From contig JAISOS010000007.1 in assembly GCA_031275485.1 (NCBI GenBank), forward strand, positions 1 through 64,000: DNA of 64,000 nt. Reading direction: 5' to 3'. How positions within the stretch are numbered: position 1 is the first letter of the stretch; the number at the start of each line of letters is the position of its first letter. The position numbers were made by a program, and so were the translations under genes. The notes beneath the pieces were generated by a model. It made no database searches. It saw only the letters and a program-made list of their open reading frames with translations, and was not told where the DNA came from. This document shows, in pieces, positions 20,241 through 29,756 of this stretch. This DNA is from Clostridiales bacterium (GTDB lineage Bacteria; Bacillota; Clostridia; Christensenellales; JAISNN01).

Positions 20241-22541
20241 CTACCTAAGCTCCGAACGTCTTATTTTTCCGCTTATGGTTTTCGGAAGTTCCGGAACAAA
20301 ATCGACGACGCGCGGGTATTTATACGGCGCGGTATGTTTTTTCACGTATTCTTGCACCTCTTTTTTGAGCGCGTCGCTCGGCTGCGCGCCCTTAGTCAGC
20401 ACGACGGAGGCTTTGACCAACTGTCCGCGAGTGCCCTCGGGGTCGGGTATGCCCGTAACGGCGCATTCCAGAACGTAAGGCAACTCCATTATTACGCTTT
20501 CAATTTCAAAAGGTCCGATTCTGTAACCCGAGCTTTTGATGAGATCGTCGGTTCTGCCCACGTACCAATAGTAGCCGTCCTCGTCTTTCCACGCCATATC
20601 GCCCGTATGATAGACGCCGCCGCTCCACGCCGCCGCAGTCTTTTCAGGGTCGAGATAGTAGCCGTTAAACAGCCCTATCGGCTTCGCGGCGTCAGTGCGC
20701 AACACAATCTCGCCCACCTCGCCCACCTTTGCGGACGCGCCGTCGACGCTTATTATGTCTATGTTATACTGCGGCGTAGGCTTGCCCATCGAAGCGGGTT
20801 TGGGCTCCATACCCGCGAGCGTCGCGACCGTCAGGGTGGTCTCGGTTTGCCCGTAGCCCTCCGCAAGTTTCAAGCCCGTGGCCTTGTAGAACTGCTCGAA
20901 AACCTCGGGGTTCAACGCCTCACCCGCCGTCGTCGCGTGTTTGAGAGAGGAGAGGTCGTAGTTTTTCAAGTCCTCTTTGATGAAAAATCTGTACATAGTG
21001 GGCGGCGCGCAGAACGTCGTAATGCCGTAATTTTTGAATAGCGGCAGAATGTCCTGCGCCTCGAAGCGGTCAAAATCATAGGTAAAAACCGCAGCCTCGC
21101 ACAGCCACTGCCCGTACAGCTTGCCCCAAACGGCTTTGCCCCATCCGGTGTCGGAAATCGTGAAATGCAAGCCGTCGGGATCAACGTTGTGCCAGTATTT
21201 CGCGGTGACGAAATGCCCGAGCGCGTATGTGAACGGCTGGGCGGCTATCTTCGGATAGCCCGTCGTGCCCGACGTGAAATACATAAGCATACTGTCGTTA
21301 TAGCAGTTTACGTCTCCGTCTCCGGACGGCCTTTCAAATTTAGCGGAAGCGGCGGCAAGTCCCTCGTCGTAGTCGGGAAAATTGAGCCCTTTCTTTTTTC
21401 CGCCCGAGATTACGATATTCTCGACGGTAGGACTATTCGGGAGAGCCAAAGCCGCCTGACGCGCCGCGTCGCCGTCGCCCGTAACGACGAGTAGCTTGAC
21501 TCCCGCCGCGTTAAAGCGGTACTCAAAATCCTTTCGGGTCAAAAGATCCGTCGCGGGAATCGCTGCCGCGCCTATCTTATGCAGACCCAATATCGCCGAC
21601 CAGAATTGATGGCGGCGTTTCAGCACAAGCATTACCCTGTCGCCCTTCTTGACGCCCAAAGACTTAAAAAAGTTCGCGGCGCGCGCCGAGTTTTCCATCA
21701 TATCGCGGAAGGTAAACCGCCGCTCCTCCTTGTCCCCGCCCAGCCAGAGCATAGCGAGTTTGTCGGGTTTTTTTTCGCCGAGATAATCCACCACGTCGAA
21801 CGCGAAATTGAAATTATCCTTTTGTATAAACTCAATATTTTTGAGCGCGCCGTCCGCAGTTTCCTCTAACCTGACGAATTGCTCGTATACGGGCTTTTCG
21901 CCGTAACTGTATTTCGGCGTATGCTCCGCGCCGTGCGCAGTCGAAACGTGCCGCTCGACCTCGCCTATGTCCTTGCCCTTCGGCGGAATGACGACGGCTA
22001 TAAACTCCGCGTCCGCGCCGTCTACGGCTATCATGCCGTGTTTTTTGCCGCTGTCGTAATAGATGCTGTCGCCCTCGTTCAAAATCTCCGTATAATTGTC
22101 GATTTGGATTTTCAGCCGCCCTTTTAGGACGTAATCGAATTCCTCGCCTTCGTGCTCTGTGACGCTTACGGGCGCGTTCTCGATAGCCTTGGAATATTTC
22201 GCCGTGACGAGATAGGGCTGCGCGATTTTTCCTTTTTTTAAGAAATTCAAATTATAATAATTGAATTCCCGCTTGGGAGGCAACGCGTCGCCCTCGCCGC
22301 GCCTAACCAATTGATAGGTGGAGAGTTTTGGCGATTCGCCTGAAATGAGGTCGGAAACGTCGATGTTGAACGCCTCCGCGCATTTAAACAGAAAGGTGAA
22401 CGAAAAATCCGTTTTACCATCCTCAGCTCTCAGATAGTCCTCAAGCGAAACGTCCGTCGCCGCCGCCATCTCCTCCGGAGACTTGCCCGTTATAAGCCTT
22501 AAATCCTTGATTCTTTCGGCAACCTGTTTGACCTTGTTCAT
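20241..22541 (-). CDS. Fusion: XRE-family HTH + cupin domain + AMP-forming acyl-CoA synthetase
   Basis: N-terminal HTH (ERIKDLRLITGKSPEEMAAATDVSLEDYLRAEDGKTDFSFTFLFKCAEAFNIDV), cupin (HEGEEFDYVLKGRLKIQIDNYTEILNEGDSIYYDSGKKHGM), AMP-binding YFTSGTTGYPK, GYGQTETT, YHTGDMAWKDEDGYYWYVGRTDDLIKSSGYRIGPFEIE, PKTISGKIRRSELR. Confidence 0.92.
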   Translation of the reverse strand: MNKVKQVAERIKDLRLITGKSPEEMAAATDVSLEDYLRAEDGKTDFSFTFLFKCAEAFNIDVSDLISGESPKLSTYQLVRRGEGDALPPKREFNYYNLNFLKKGKIAQPYLVTAKYSKAIENAPVSVTEHEGEEFDYVLKGRLKIQIDNYTEILNEGDSIYYDSGKKHGMIAVDGADAEFIAVVIPPKGKDIGEVERHVSTAHGAEHTPKYSYGEKPVYEQFVRLEETADGALKNIEFIQKDNFNFAFDVVDYLGEKKPDKLAMLWLGGDKEERRFTFRDMMENSARAANFFKSLGVKKGDRVMLVLKRRHQFWSAILGLHKIGAAAIPATDLLTRKDFEYRFNAAGVKLLVVTGDGDAARQAALALPNSPTVENIVISGGKKKGLNFPDYDEGLAAASAKFERPSGDGDVNCYNDSMLMYFTSGTTGYPKIAAQPFTYALGHFVTAKYWHNVDPDGLHFTISDTGWGKAVWGKLYGQWLCEAAVFTYDFDRFEAQDILPLFKNYGITTFCAPPTMYRFFIKEDLKNYDLSSLKHATTAGEALNPEVFEQFYKATGLKLAEGYGQTETTLTVATLAGMEPKPASMGKPTPQYNIDIISVDGASAKVGEVGEIVLRTDAAKPIGLFNGYYLDPEKTAAAWSGGVYHTGDMAWKDEDGYYWYVGRTDDLIKSSGYRIGPFEIESVIMELPYVLECAVTGIPDPEGTRGQLVKASVVLTKGAQPSDALKKEVQEYVKKHTAPYKYPRVVDFVPELPKTISGKIRRSELR

Positions 22542-22642
22542 AGAAGCACCTCGATTTTTTTATTTTTTATTTTTTATTTTTATGTTATGCTTATTTCTCG
22601 TCCGCTTTGTTTTTTCATCGTCGTTATGCGAAATGAAAACAC

Positions 22643-22805
22643 AGTCGTTGCGAATCGGAATTGAGCGGAAATAAAAACTGAATTTTTTGCCGTAAAGTGA
22701 GAAAAAGGTTCTCTTTCGTATTCGGGCAATACGAAAAACGGTTATCTTTGCCGCTCGCGGCGAAAAAGGCTACAATCATCTTTTCGCGATTCCGATTCAT
22801 AACGG
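22643..22805. repeat. MITE-like intergenic repeat, family C, copy 1 (terminal inverted repeats)
   Basis: Left gtcgttgcgaatcggaattgagcgg, right cgcgattccgattcataacgg; interior ttttttgccg..gaaaaaggttctctttcgtattcgggcaatacgaaaaacggtt shared with 27891-28020. Confidence 0.6.
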
Positions 22806-22962
22806 ATATACTACCCACGATACTTCGCTACGTTCCCTTAAAAAAGGAACTTTTACTCTAATTTTACGTTTTGCCAAAGCTCCCTTCCGAAAGTGAGCGG
22901 TCGTGCCCGCGCGGCGGAGTTTACGACAAAGGCGGCGACCGCTTTCGCGTATTTTCGCGGTA

Positions 22963-23640
22963 TAAAAAATCCCTACGCTTCTCAGAAGCATAGGGACGAT
23001 TAAAAAAAATTCTAACCGCGGTACCACCCGAATTGACGCAAAAAACATGCGCCCGCTTTAAAAAGACCGGAAAACGCGCCGTATAATAAGGAACCGTTTC
23101 CGTATGCGGAAAAACCGAAAGCATACGAAATATGTATTCGCGGTAGTATACGGAACGGCACGCCGCATAAATATCCGTGCGAAACGGAAAAGCCGCACCG
23201 CAAAAAACGTCCTTATCTATACGGAAAGCGCGCCTATCACGGCGGTACGGAAAGCCCTCCCCGCAACGTGATTCTTCGCGCCGGTCTCAAGGCGTATAAC
23301 GGCGCCGCCCGAAACCGCTTACTTAAAAGCCCGACTGGAATGTCCGAAGAAACGACCGCGCAAAGAGTTTAAAAATATCTCCGGCTTTTATCCTGATAAA
23401 ACGCCTTTTAATATTTTGTCAACGCCCGCGCGCGACGCGTCCGACAAATATTTCCGGTTTTTTACGGTAAAAAACTGCCCGAATATTTTTCCGACGCGGC
23501 TCGTTTGTTCCTCAAATCTCCTAAAAGACTTTGTTAGGCGGTTCTGCTAAGAAGGGATAAACGGATTTTTTTAAGCGCCGACCTTTCACCTTACGCGGCT
23601 CTCTTATGGCTTACGGCAAACCCGCCCGTGTCTTCTATTA
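22963..23640 (-). promoter_or_regulatory. T-box leader (minus strand) ending in terminator hairpin; 5' boundary approximate
   Basis: Minus strand: AATTCGGGTGGTACCGCGG (23016-23034), then CGTCCCTATGCTTCTGAGAAGCGTAGGGATTTTTT terminator (22965-22998). Upstream AAGAGAGCCGCGTAAGGTGAAAGGTCGGC (~23580-23610) resembles the Stem I AG-bulge/distal region; GCCGTTATACGCCTTGAGACCGG resembles the T-box linker/Stem III region. Confidence 0.72.
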
Positions 23641-23830
23641 TCGCATTTATTTATATACATCATATTGTAATACAATTTTCCAATAAAGTCAAACGAAAAT
23701 TCACCGCTTTTAAAAAAAAATTGTCAGCGTATGCGGTTTAGAAACGATCCGTTAAAGTTTTTTTTTGGGAAAGGGGCGCGGGAGGAACCCTTTTGTTCAT
23801 AAAGGATTCCCCCCGTATATTAAATAAATA

Positions 23831-25312
23831 TTAAAGCAGAATACAAACCACTCCGCCCTTGCCCTCGTTGACTATACGCGTCAACGTCCTTCGCATCTTG
23901 TTTCGCGCGTCCTCCGGCATTGCGGACAGCTTATTATGCAGTCCCTCTTTGACCATCATATTCAGGGATTTTCCGAACATATTCGTTTCCCAAATACCCT
24001 GTTTATCGTTCTCGAACTCACTCAAAAGGTATTTTATCATATCCTCGCTTTGCTGTTCGGTGCCTATAATCGGGCTGACCTCGGCCTCCACGTCCACGCG
24101 CATAATATGCAACGACGGCGCGGAAGCCTTCAGCTTGACTCCGAATCGACCGCCTTGCTTGACTATGACGGGTTCCTCAAGACTCAGTTCCTCCATAGTC
24201 GGCGCGACGACGCCGTAGCCGGAATTTTCCGCGTCGGCAACGGCGCGGCTCAGCTTCGAGTATTCCCTGTCCGAATTTTTGAGCCGCTTTATGAGCCGCA
24301 TCATAACGAATTCGTCCGAAACGTCCTCGCCCGCTATCCCGCTCAAAATATTATAAAACAGTCCTTCCTTAGGCTCGGCGGTAAAAGTTATGCTGCCTCT
24401 GCCCATATCCGTTCGAGCGTCCTTCGCGCCTTCTATAAAGCGCGCTTCGGCGAAGCATTTCAGTATTCCCTCGTCGTAATCTTTCATTTTGACAATACCG
24501 TCGGCGGCGGCGGAAAGACAGGTCAACACCTCGCGGATAATCTCGCTGTCGCGCCCCAAAGAACGCATCCATTTCGGCAGATCGACATCCAAAATTTTGA
24601 CGGGAAATTCTCTTAAAATCGAACCGAGTATATCGTTCACGTCGTTTTTATCCATTTTTTCGACGTTTTTGGCTATGACCGCCGCGCCGTACCGCCGTTC
24701 CAGCGCGGCTTTCAGATTCTCCGTTTCGGGACTTTCCGGATTGCGCGAATTCAGTAGTACTACGAACGGTTTGCCTATCGCCTTCAACTCGTTCACTACG
24801 CGCTCTTCGGCCGCGAGGTATTTATCCCTCTCAATGTCCGTAATACTGCCGTCTGCGGTAACGACTATGCCCACCGTCGAGTGTTCGTTTATGACCTTTT
24901 TCGTACCCATTTCGGCGGCTTTCTCGAAAGGCATTTCACTGTCGCTCCACGGCGTGACGACAAAGCGTTCTCTGCCGTTTTCGGTATGTCCTATCGCGCC
25001 GTCTACGAGATACCCTACGCAGTCTATCAGGCGCACGTTCAATTTCACGCCCTCGGTCGGCGAAATCTCCGCCGCCTCGGCGGGAACAAACTTAGGTTGC
25101 GTAGTCATTATAGTCTTGCCGTCTGCGGATTGCGGCATTTCGTCTACGGCGCGTTGCTTCTTGTGCGGGTCGGTAATATTATCGAGCACGAACGCCTCCA
25201 TAAATTTCCTTATAAAAGTAGATTTTCCCGTCCTTACCGGACCTATCACGCCGATATAAATATCCCCGTTAGTCCGCAAGGCGATGTCCTTATATAAATC
25301 GAACCTGTCCAT
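23831..25312 (-). CDS. spoIVA: Stage IV sporulation protein A (spore coat morphogenetic ATPase)
   Basis: MDRFDLYKDIALRTNGDIYIGVIGPVRTGKSTFIRKFMEAFVLDNI...GVKLNVRLIDCVGYLVDGAIGH; C-terminal KGGVVCILL. Confidence 0.96.
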   Translation of the reverse strand: MDRFDLYKDIALRTNGDIYIGVIGPVRTGKSTFIRKFMEAFVLDNITDPHKKQRAVDEMPQSADGKTIMTTQPKFVPAEAAEISPTEGVKLNVRLIDCVGYLVDGAIGHTENGRERFVVTPWSDSEMPFEKAAEMGTKKVINEHSTVGIVVTADGSITDIERDKYLAAEERVVNELKAIGKPFVVLLNSRNPESPETENLKAALERRYGAAVIAKNVEKMDKNDVNDILGSILREFPVKILDVDLPKWMRSLGRDSEIIREVLTCLSAAADGIVKMKDYDEGILKCFAEARFIEGAKDARTDMGRGSITFTAEPKEGLFYNILSGIAGEDVSDEFVMMRLIKRLKNSDREYSKLSRAVADAENSGYGVVAPTMEELSLEEPVIVKQGGRFGVKLKASAPSLHIMRVDVEAEVSPIIGTEQQSEDMIKYLLSEFENDKQGIWETNMFGKSLNMMVKEGLHNKLSAMPEDARNKMRRTLTRIVNEGKGGVVCILL

Positions 25313-25542
25313 ACACACTCCTCAAAGCCGGGAACGCCCAACACGCGCCGGCGTCCTTGCCGCTCCTTAAAATTATTGTCTGAAAGAAATATATTCGGAC
25401 CGTTCTCAAAATATGCCGTAATTTCTCTCCCGTATTTTTTCTTTTTTTAAAAACGGAGCGTTTGTTGCGGCGGAAGCCTCTTGCGAACAAAGCCCGCCGT
25501 CCGCGTCGCTTGTCAAAAAATTTGTCTTTTTACATAAAAATT

Positions 25543-25586
25543 ACGCGGCGGAAAATCTTTTGTCTACAAAAGATTTTCCGCCGCGC
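25543..25586. repeat. Family A palindromic intergenic element downstream of the glycosidase-like gene
   Basis: acgcggcggaaaatcttttgtctacaaaagattttccgccgcgc. Confidence 0.85.
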
Positions 25587-25604
25587 AGTCTTTAAAATAA
25601 TCCA

Positions 25605-27761
25605 TTATTTGCCCTTTTCCTCATCCCGCGCGATTTTCTTATCAAAAAAACCGCCGTCGGCATGATTGAAAACAAGCGCGCTCATCGCGCTCCAGCCCTG
25701 CATGAGCGAGCCGTCCTTATGCGCGGGGCTGAAAAACTCCACCGGAGTCAAGTTGCCCTTTTCAGTATTGTAAGAAAACCAGCGCGTGAGCGGGTATTCA
25801 TAATCCATGCCGTACATAAGCTTCGCGTAAGCATACGCGGCGGAAAGATACGGCCATTCCCCGCCGTTGTGATAGTAATACGGCAACGAGCTTTTTTGAA
25901 CGACCGCATCAACGTCCTTATAAAACGGAAAGACCGACAGCACGCCGAAATCGCCGAAAACCTGCCGCTTGTTATTTTTACTCTCAAGAACCGCTTCCAT
26001 ATTTTCAAGCATCCGCCGTATGCGCTCCTCCGACGCGAGGCGGAAAAGCGCGACGGTCACGGTATCCGCCGAGAGATTATCCTCCGTAAACCCGCCGTTT
26101 TTATAGTTGACGAACCGCCCCCTTTCCTCGTCCCAAAGAATATCGTTTATTGATTTGACGACCTTTTCGTAGATCCGTCTGTAAAAATCCGCCTTCTCCC
26201 GAAACGTCAACGCCGACCGCTTTTCCGATATGCCGCAGGCTATTCCGCCCCGAGGATTTGCCAAAATTCCGCCTTCGTTTTGCGCGTTTTCAGAAAGACC
26301 GACGCCGCCGATCCGCCGGTCCGCAAAAGCCGAAAAAATTTCGGAAAGACAATACAAAGCGCGGGCGTAAAGCGCCTCGTCGTACGTCACGTATCCCTCT
26401 CGGAAAACGTTGTCGCACCAGTCGCGGCGGTTGAACCGTCCCTTTTTGACAATAAGACCCGTTTCGTCGCTCTCCCCGCGCAGGCGTTCGACGGCGGCCT
26501 CCGCGATAACGGGCAGAGTCCTTCCGCGTATTTTTTCGCGTAAAATTGAAAAGTCGCCCGTATGAGCTATGTAGTCGCGTATAAGCATAACGAAAAACGA
26601 GGGCGAATCGCAGTGATTTCCCCAATAATTCTTAAAACTCGATTTGACTGCGGACGGACATTCGCCTTTTTTGCCTATGCCGCGAGCGAGCGTCAATATT
26701 TGACCGCGCACTATGCCCGGCCTTACGGCGATCAGCGGCAGCGAAGTCCAATAGCCGTCGCGGAAATAAGTCCGCGCCGGAAATTGATAGACTACGCCGG
26801 CGAGCAGCGCCTTAAAATCTCCTTTTTCCTTGTAATTGGAGACCGCGCAATTCACGCAGGATACGTATAGAGCCCTTTTCAATTCGCCGTTTTCATCGTC
26901 CGCGCAGTTTGTTGTATTCCGCGTTTTATCCGTTGCGCCCGTTATATCCGACGCATCTTCTATCGTTATTTTCTCATTGTCACCCCGCATTTTTTCAACG
27001 TTTTTGTCGTAAAAACCGTTCAGCTCCTCCGTATACGCGTCGGCATTCCTCTCCTTTTCGGCTATAACCTTAAGTAATTCCTCCGCAGACGCATCCGAAA
27101 AATCCTTGCGCGTCCCCGCCGAAACGACCAAATTTACGACGCGTCGTTCGTTTTCGCGCATTTTTACTTCCGTTTTAAACTGATTTACGAAAAAAAAGTT
27201 CCGCTCCAAAGCAGTCAGCTTATTATCCGAAGCAAAATCTATATAAAAATCACTCAAAATGTCGTTTTTAATACAAAAATCCGTGCTTTTAACATGTTTT
27301 TTCAGCGCGCCGAGAGCGATTTTCGGCAACGACGAAAGCTTGAAGCGACTCAAAAAAAGCTCGGTTAAATAAGAATTATAATTGACGCCGAAATTGATTA
27401 CCGCCTTGAAATCCAAATCCTTACGCGCGAAAACCTCTATTCGGTAAAAAACCGCGTTATCCTTGTCGGAAAGAAATTGCCGCGTCTCGATTTCCGCGCC
27501 TTCCGCATAAATTTTCGCGGTAAGCTTGCGCCCGGCCGCCGTAACGCTTTTTCGCTCCGAACCGTCAAGCGCGCGCCCGTCTAACGAAAATAAAAGATGT
27601 AAAAAACCGAACGCTTCAAATTTGTTTATAACGGCGTAGCGGCTTATGCCGCCCCTGCCGTCGAACTGCGAGTTCAAAAGAGTATTGCCGACGTCGTAAG
27701 GAGTCCCGTCGAGAGCAAGCCCTTCGACCGCCAGCGCGCCGCGCCGGTATGAAACGTTCAT
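25605..27761 (-). CDS. Six-hairpin glycosidase-like protein (amylo-alpha-1,6-glucosidase/GH-like)
   Basis: FPARTYFRDGYWTSLPLIAVRPGIVRGQILTLARG, NRRDWCDNVFREGYVTYDEALYARALYCLSEIF, NDILWDEERGRFVNY, PYYYHNGGEWPYLSAAYAYAKL, GWSAMSALVFN. Confidence 0.75.
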   Translation of the reverse strand: MNVSYRRGALAVEGLALDGTPYDVGNTLLNSQFDGRGGISRYAVINKFEAFGFLHLLFSLDGRALDGSERKSVTAAGRKLTAKIYAEGAEIETRQFLSDKDNAVFYRIEVFARKDLDFKAVINFGVNYNSYLTELFLSRFKLSSLPKIALGALKKHVKSTDFCIKNDILSDFYIDFASDNKLTALERNFFFVNQFKTEVKMRENERRVVNLVVSAGTRKDFSDASAEELLKVIAEKERNADAYTEELNGFYDKNVEKMRGDNEKITIEDASDITGATDKTRNTTNCADDENGELKRALYVSCVNCAVSNYKEKGDFKALLAGVVYQFPARTYFRDGYWTSLPLIAVRPGIVRGQILTLARGIGKKGECPSAVKSSFKNYWGNHCDSPSFFVMLIRDYIAHTGDFSILREKIRGRTLPVIAEAAVERLRGESDETGLIVKKGRFNRRDWCDNVFREGYVTYDEALYARALYCLSEIFSAFADRRIGGVGLSENAQNEGGILANPRGGIACGISEKRSALTFREKADFYRRIYEKVVKSINDILWDEERGRFVNYKNGGFTEDNLSADTVTVALFRLASEERIRRMLENMEAVLESKNNKRQVFGDFGVLSVFPFYKDVDAVVQKSSLPYYYHNGGEWPYLSAAYAYAKLMYGMDYEYPLTRWFSYNTEKGNLTPVEFFSPAHKDGSLMQGWSAMSALVFNHADGGFFDKKIARDEEKGK

Positions 27762-27890
27762 AAATTCACCCTCTTTTTTGTTTTTTAAATATGCGGGGGA
27801 GAAACCTTTTAATACAAAAGGTTCCCCCTACGCTCCTTTCCGAAAAACTTTAATGTTATATCACCGTATATTTACGCAAAATATTTTATA

Positions 27891-28022
27891 GCCGTTATGA
27901 ATCGGAATCGCGTTAAAAATATATCGATTTTTTTGCTCCAAGCGGCTAAAAGATTCTTTTCCGTATTCGCGTAATACGGAAAACCGCTTCTTTTGCCACC
28001 CGCAGCGAAAAAGGCGACGTCC
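27891..28022. repeat. MITE-like intergenic repeat, family C, copy 2 (one end eroded)
   Basis: gccgttatgaatcggaatcgcgtt ... ttttttgctccaagcggctaaaagattcttttccgtattcgcgtaatacggaaaaccgcttcttttgcc; the first 20 nt are the reverse complement of the right end of copy 1. Confidence 0.6.
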
Positions 28023-28043
28023 AGTAAGGACGCGCGCCGCAAA

Positions 28044-29516
28044 TTAAAAACAATCCTTTTTTATTTTTCCTATTTCGACTTCATCGTTTTCCGTCATTTC
28101 GTCCGCGCCGCCTCCGCCGCGCCTTAAAATCAACGCGCGCTCAACCAATTTACTGCGTTCCGGACTGATTTTCAATTTTGTCGAAAAGATAAAAGCCGCG
28201 GAAGTCAGCAGAATAATCGGAATCATTATAACCAGCCTGAGCCCAAGCACCGCCTCCGCAGTCTGCGCGCTGTCGGTAACGAATCCCGTAGCGGCGTCCG
28301 TCGTCGGGACGACGAATCCGGCAAGCTCCAAAACCCACCCCGAAACGCCTATCGCGACGGCGGCGGTCGTTTTTCTTATAAAGGTCATAATGCCGCTGAA
28401 CGAGCCCGAATTACGCTTGCCGAATTTCAATTCGCCCAAATCCACTACGTCCGGAAATATGTACCACGGTAGTAGCTGGCAGCCCGACATCCCGACGCCT
28501 ATCGCGGCGGCGACGAGAAACAGCGGATATTGATTCCACTCCTTAGGATAAAGACAGAGGAACACGATTCCCGCGATATAAAGCGGTATGCCCGCGCGGA
28601 AAAGCAACGCTTTAGATTTTGTCCGCATCAGCTTGTTATGAAGGGGAATCATCGCGGCATAGGACGCCATAATCGCCGCTAAGATTAAAAACGCGCCCGA
28701 CCCTCCGCCGATTTTGAATTCCACGCCGTAGTCCATAAAGTATATTATATTCGTCGTTATGAGATCCATGCAGGTGAACGCCGAAAAGTACATGACTACC
28801 AGATATACGAACGCTTTCAGTTTCAGCGGTTTGAAAAATTCCTTTATGGAAAAAACCGTCTTTTCCATAGGCATAGGCACTCTCTCTTTCGAGAACGCCG
28901 CGCACAGCACAAGCGGCACGGCGTAAAGCAAGCCGAAACCAAAAATCATCATCAGACTGAAAGAATCGACGGACATTTCTCGGTCGCGCAGCGTTTCGAC
29001 AAGAAATATAGGAACGCCCGCGGATATCGCGCTCGACAGCATGGACACGACAAGGCGGACGGTGTTCACTCTGTTGCGCTCGTTCGGGTCGGTGGAAATT
29101 TCGCTCAAAAGCGCGGAGTACGGCACGCTTATAACCGTGGACACCGTTGAAAAAACAAGGTACGCGAATAGGTAAAAGACATAGACGAACGCTCCGTTTT
29201 TCACCTCGTACAAAGGCATAAAAAGCAATGCGAAAGAAAGCATTACGAGCAATCCGCCCGCGAAAATATACGGGCGGCGGCGACCGTATTTGGAGCGCGT
29301 GTTATCGCTTATAACGCCCATCATCGGATCGGTTACGGCGTCCCAGATTTTCGCGATCATCACGATGGACGCCGCGCCGCCGGGGCCAAGACCGTTCATC
29401 GCCAAATAGACGACGTAAATCGTTGTGATCATACTGCCCGCGCCGCCGCCGAAAAAATCGCCTATCGCCGCAAAAAATCTTTCCTTTCCGCCTACGGCTC
29501 CGTCGTTTCTCAACAT
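28044..29516 (-). CDS. GPH family (glycoside-pentoside-hexuronide:cation) MFS symporter
   Basis: FFGGGAGSMITTIYVVYLAMNGLGPGGAASIVMIAKIWDAVTDPMMGVISDNTRSKYGRRRPYIFAGGLLVMLSFALLF. Confidence 0.88.
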   Translation of the reverse strand: MLRNDGAVGGKERFFAAIGDFFGGGAGSMITTIYVVYLAMNGLGPGGAASIVMIAKIWDAVTDPMMGVISDNTRSKYGRRRPYIFAGGLLVMLSFALLFMPLYEVKNGAFVYVFYLFAYLVFSTVSTVISVPYSALLSEISTDPNERNRVNTVRLVVSMLSSAISAGVPIFLVETLRDREMSVDSFSLMMIFGFGLLYAVPLVLCAAFSKERVPMPMEKTVFSIKEFFKPLKLKAFVYLVVMYFSAFTCMDLITTNIIYFMDYGVEFKIGGGSGAFLILAAIMASYAAMIPLHNKLMRTKSKALLFRAGIPLYIAGIVFLCLYPKEWNQYPLFLVAAAIGVGMSGCQLLPWYIFPDVVDLGELKFGKRNSGSFSGIMTFIRKTTAAVAIGVSGWVLELAGFVVPTTDAATGFVTDSAQTAEAVLGLRLVIMIPIILLTSAAFIFSTKLKISPERSKLVERALILRRGGGGADEMTENDEVEIGKIKKDCF

Positions 29517-29756
29517 AATTTTTTCTCCTTCTCCATCGCTTTTTTAATCGCTTATTTGCTACTTTCTATCTCCTGTCCGCATCGTTTTTTATGTCTTTTT
29601 TACGGTTTTGCGCGGCGTTTTTCGTTCTTTTTCAACGCGAAATTCCGCCGTTTTTACATATCTTTTTTCGCGTTTTTTAATCGTAATTTTACCGATTCCG
29701 TATATCGGGCGTTCAATAGTCCGCGTATTAAAACCCGCGTATATCTACTATTATTT

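Noticed and set aside
22797-23203. Small minus-strand ORFs 22797-23048, 22921-23124 and 23012-23203
   Set aside because: They lie within the T-box leader and adjacent repeat; sequence is explained by RNA structure, not coding.
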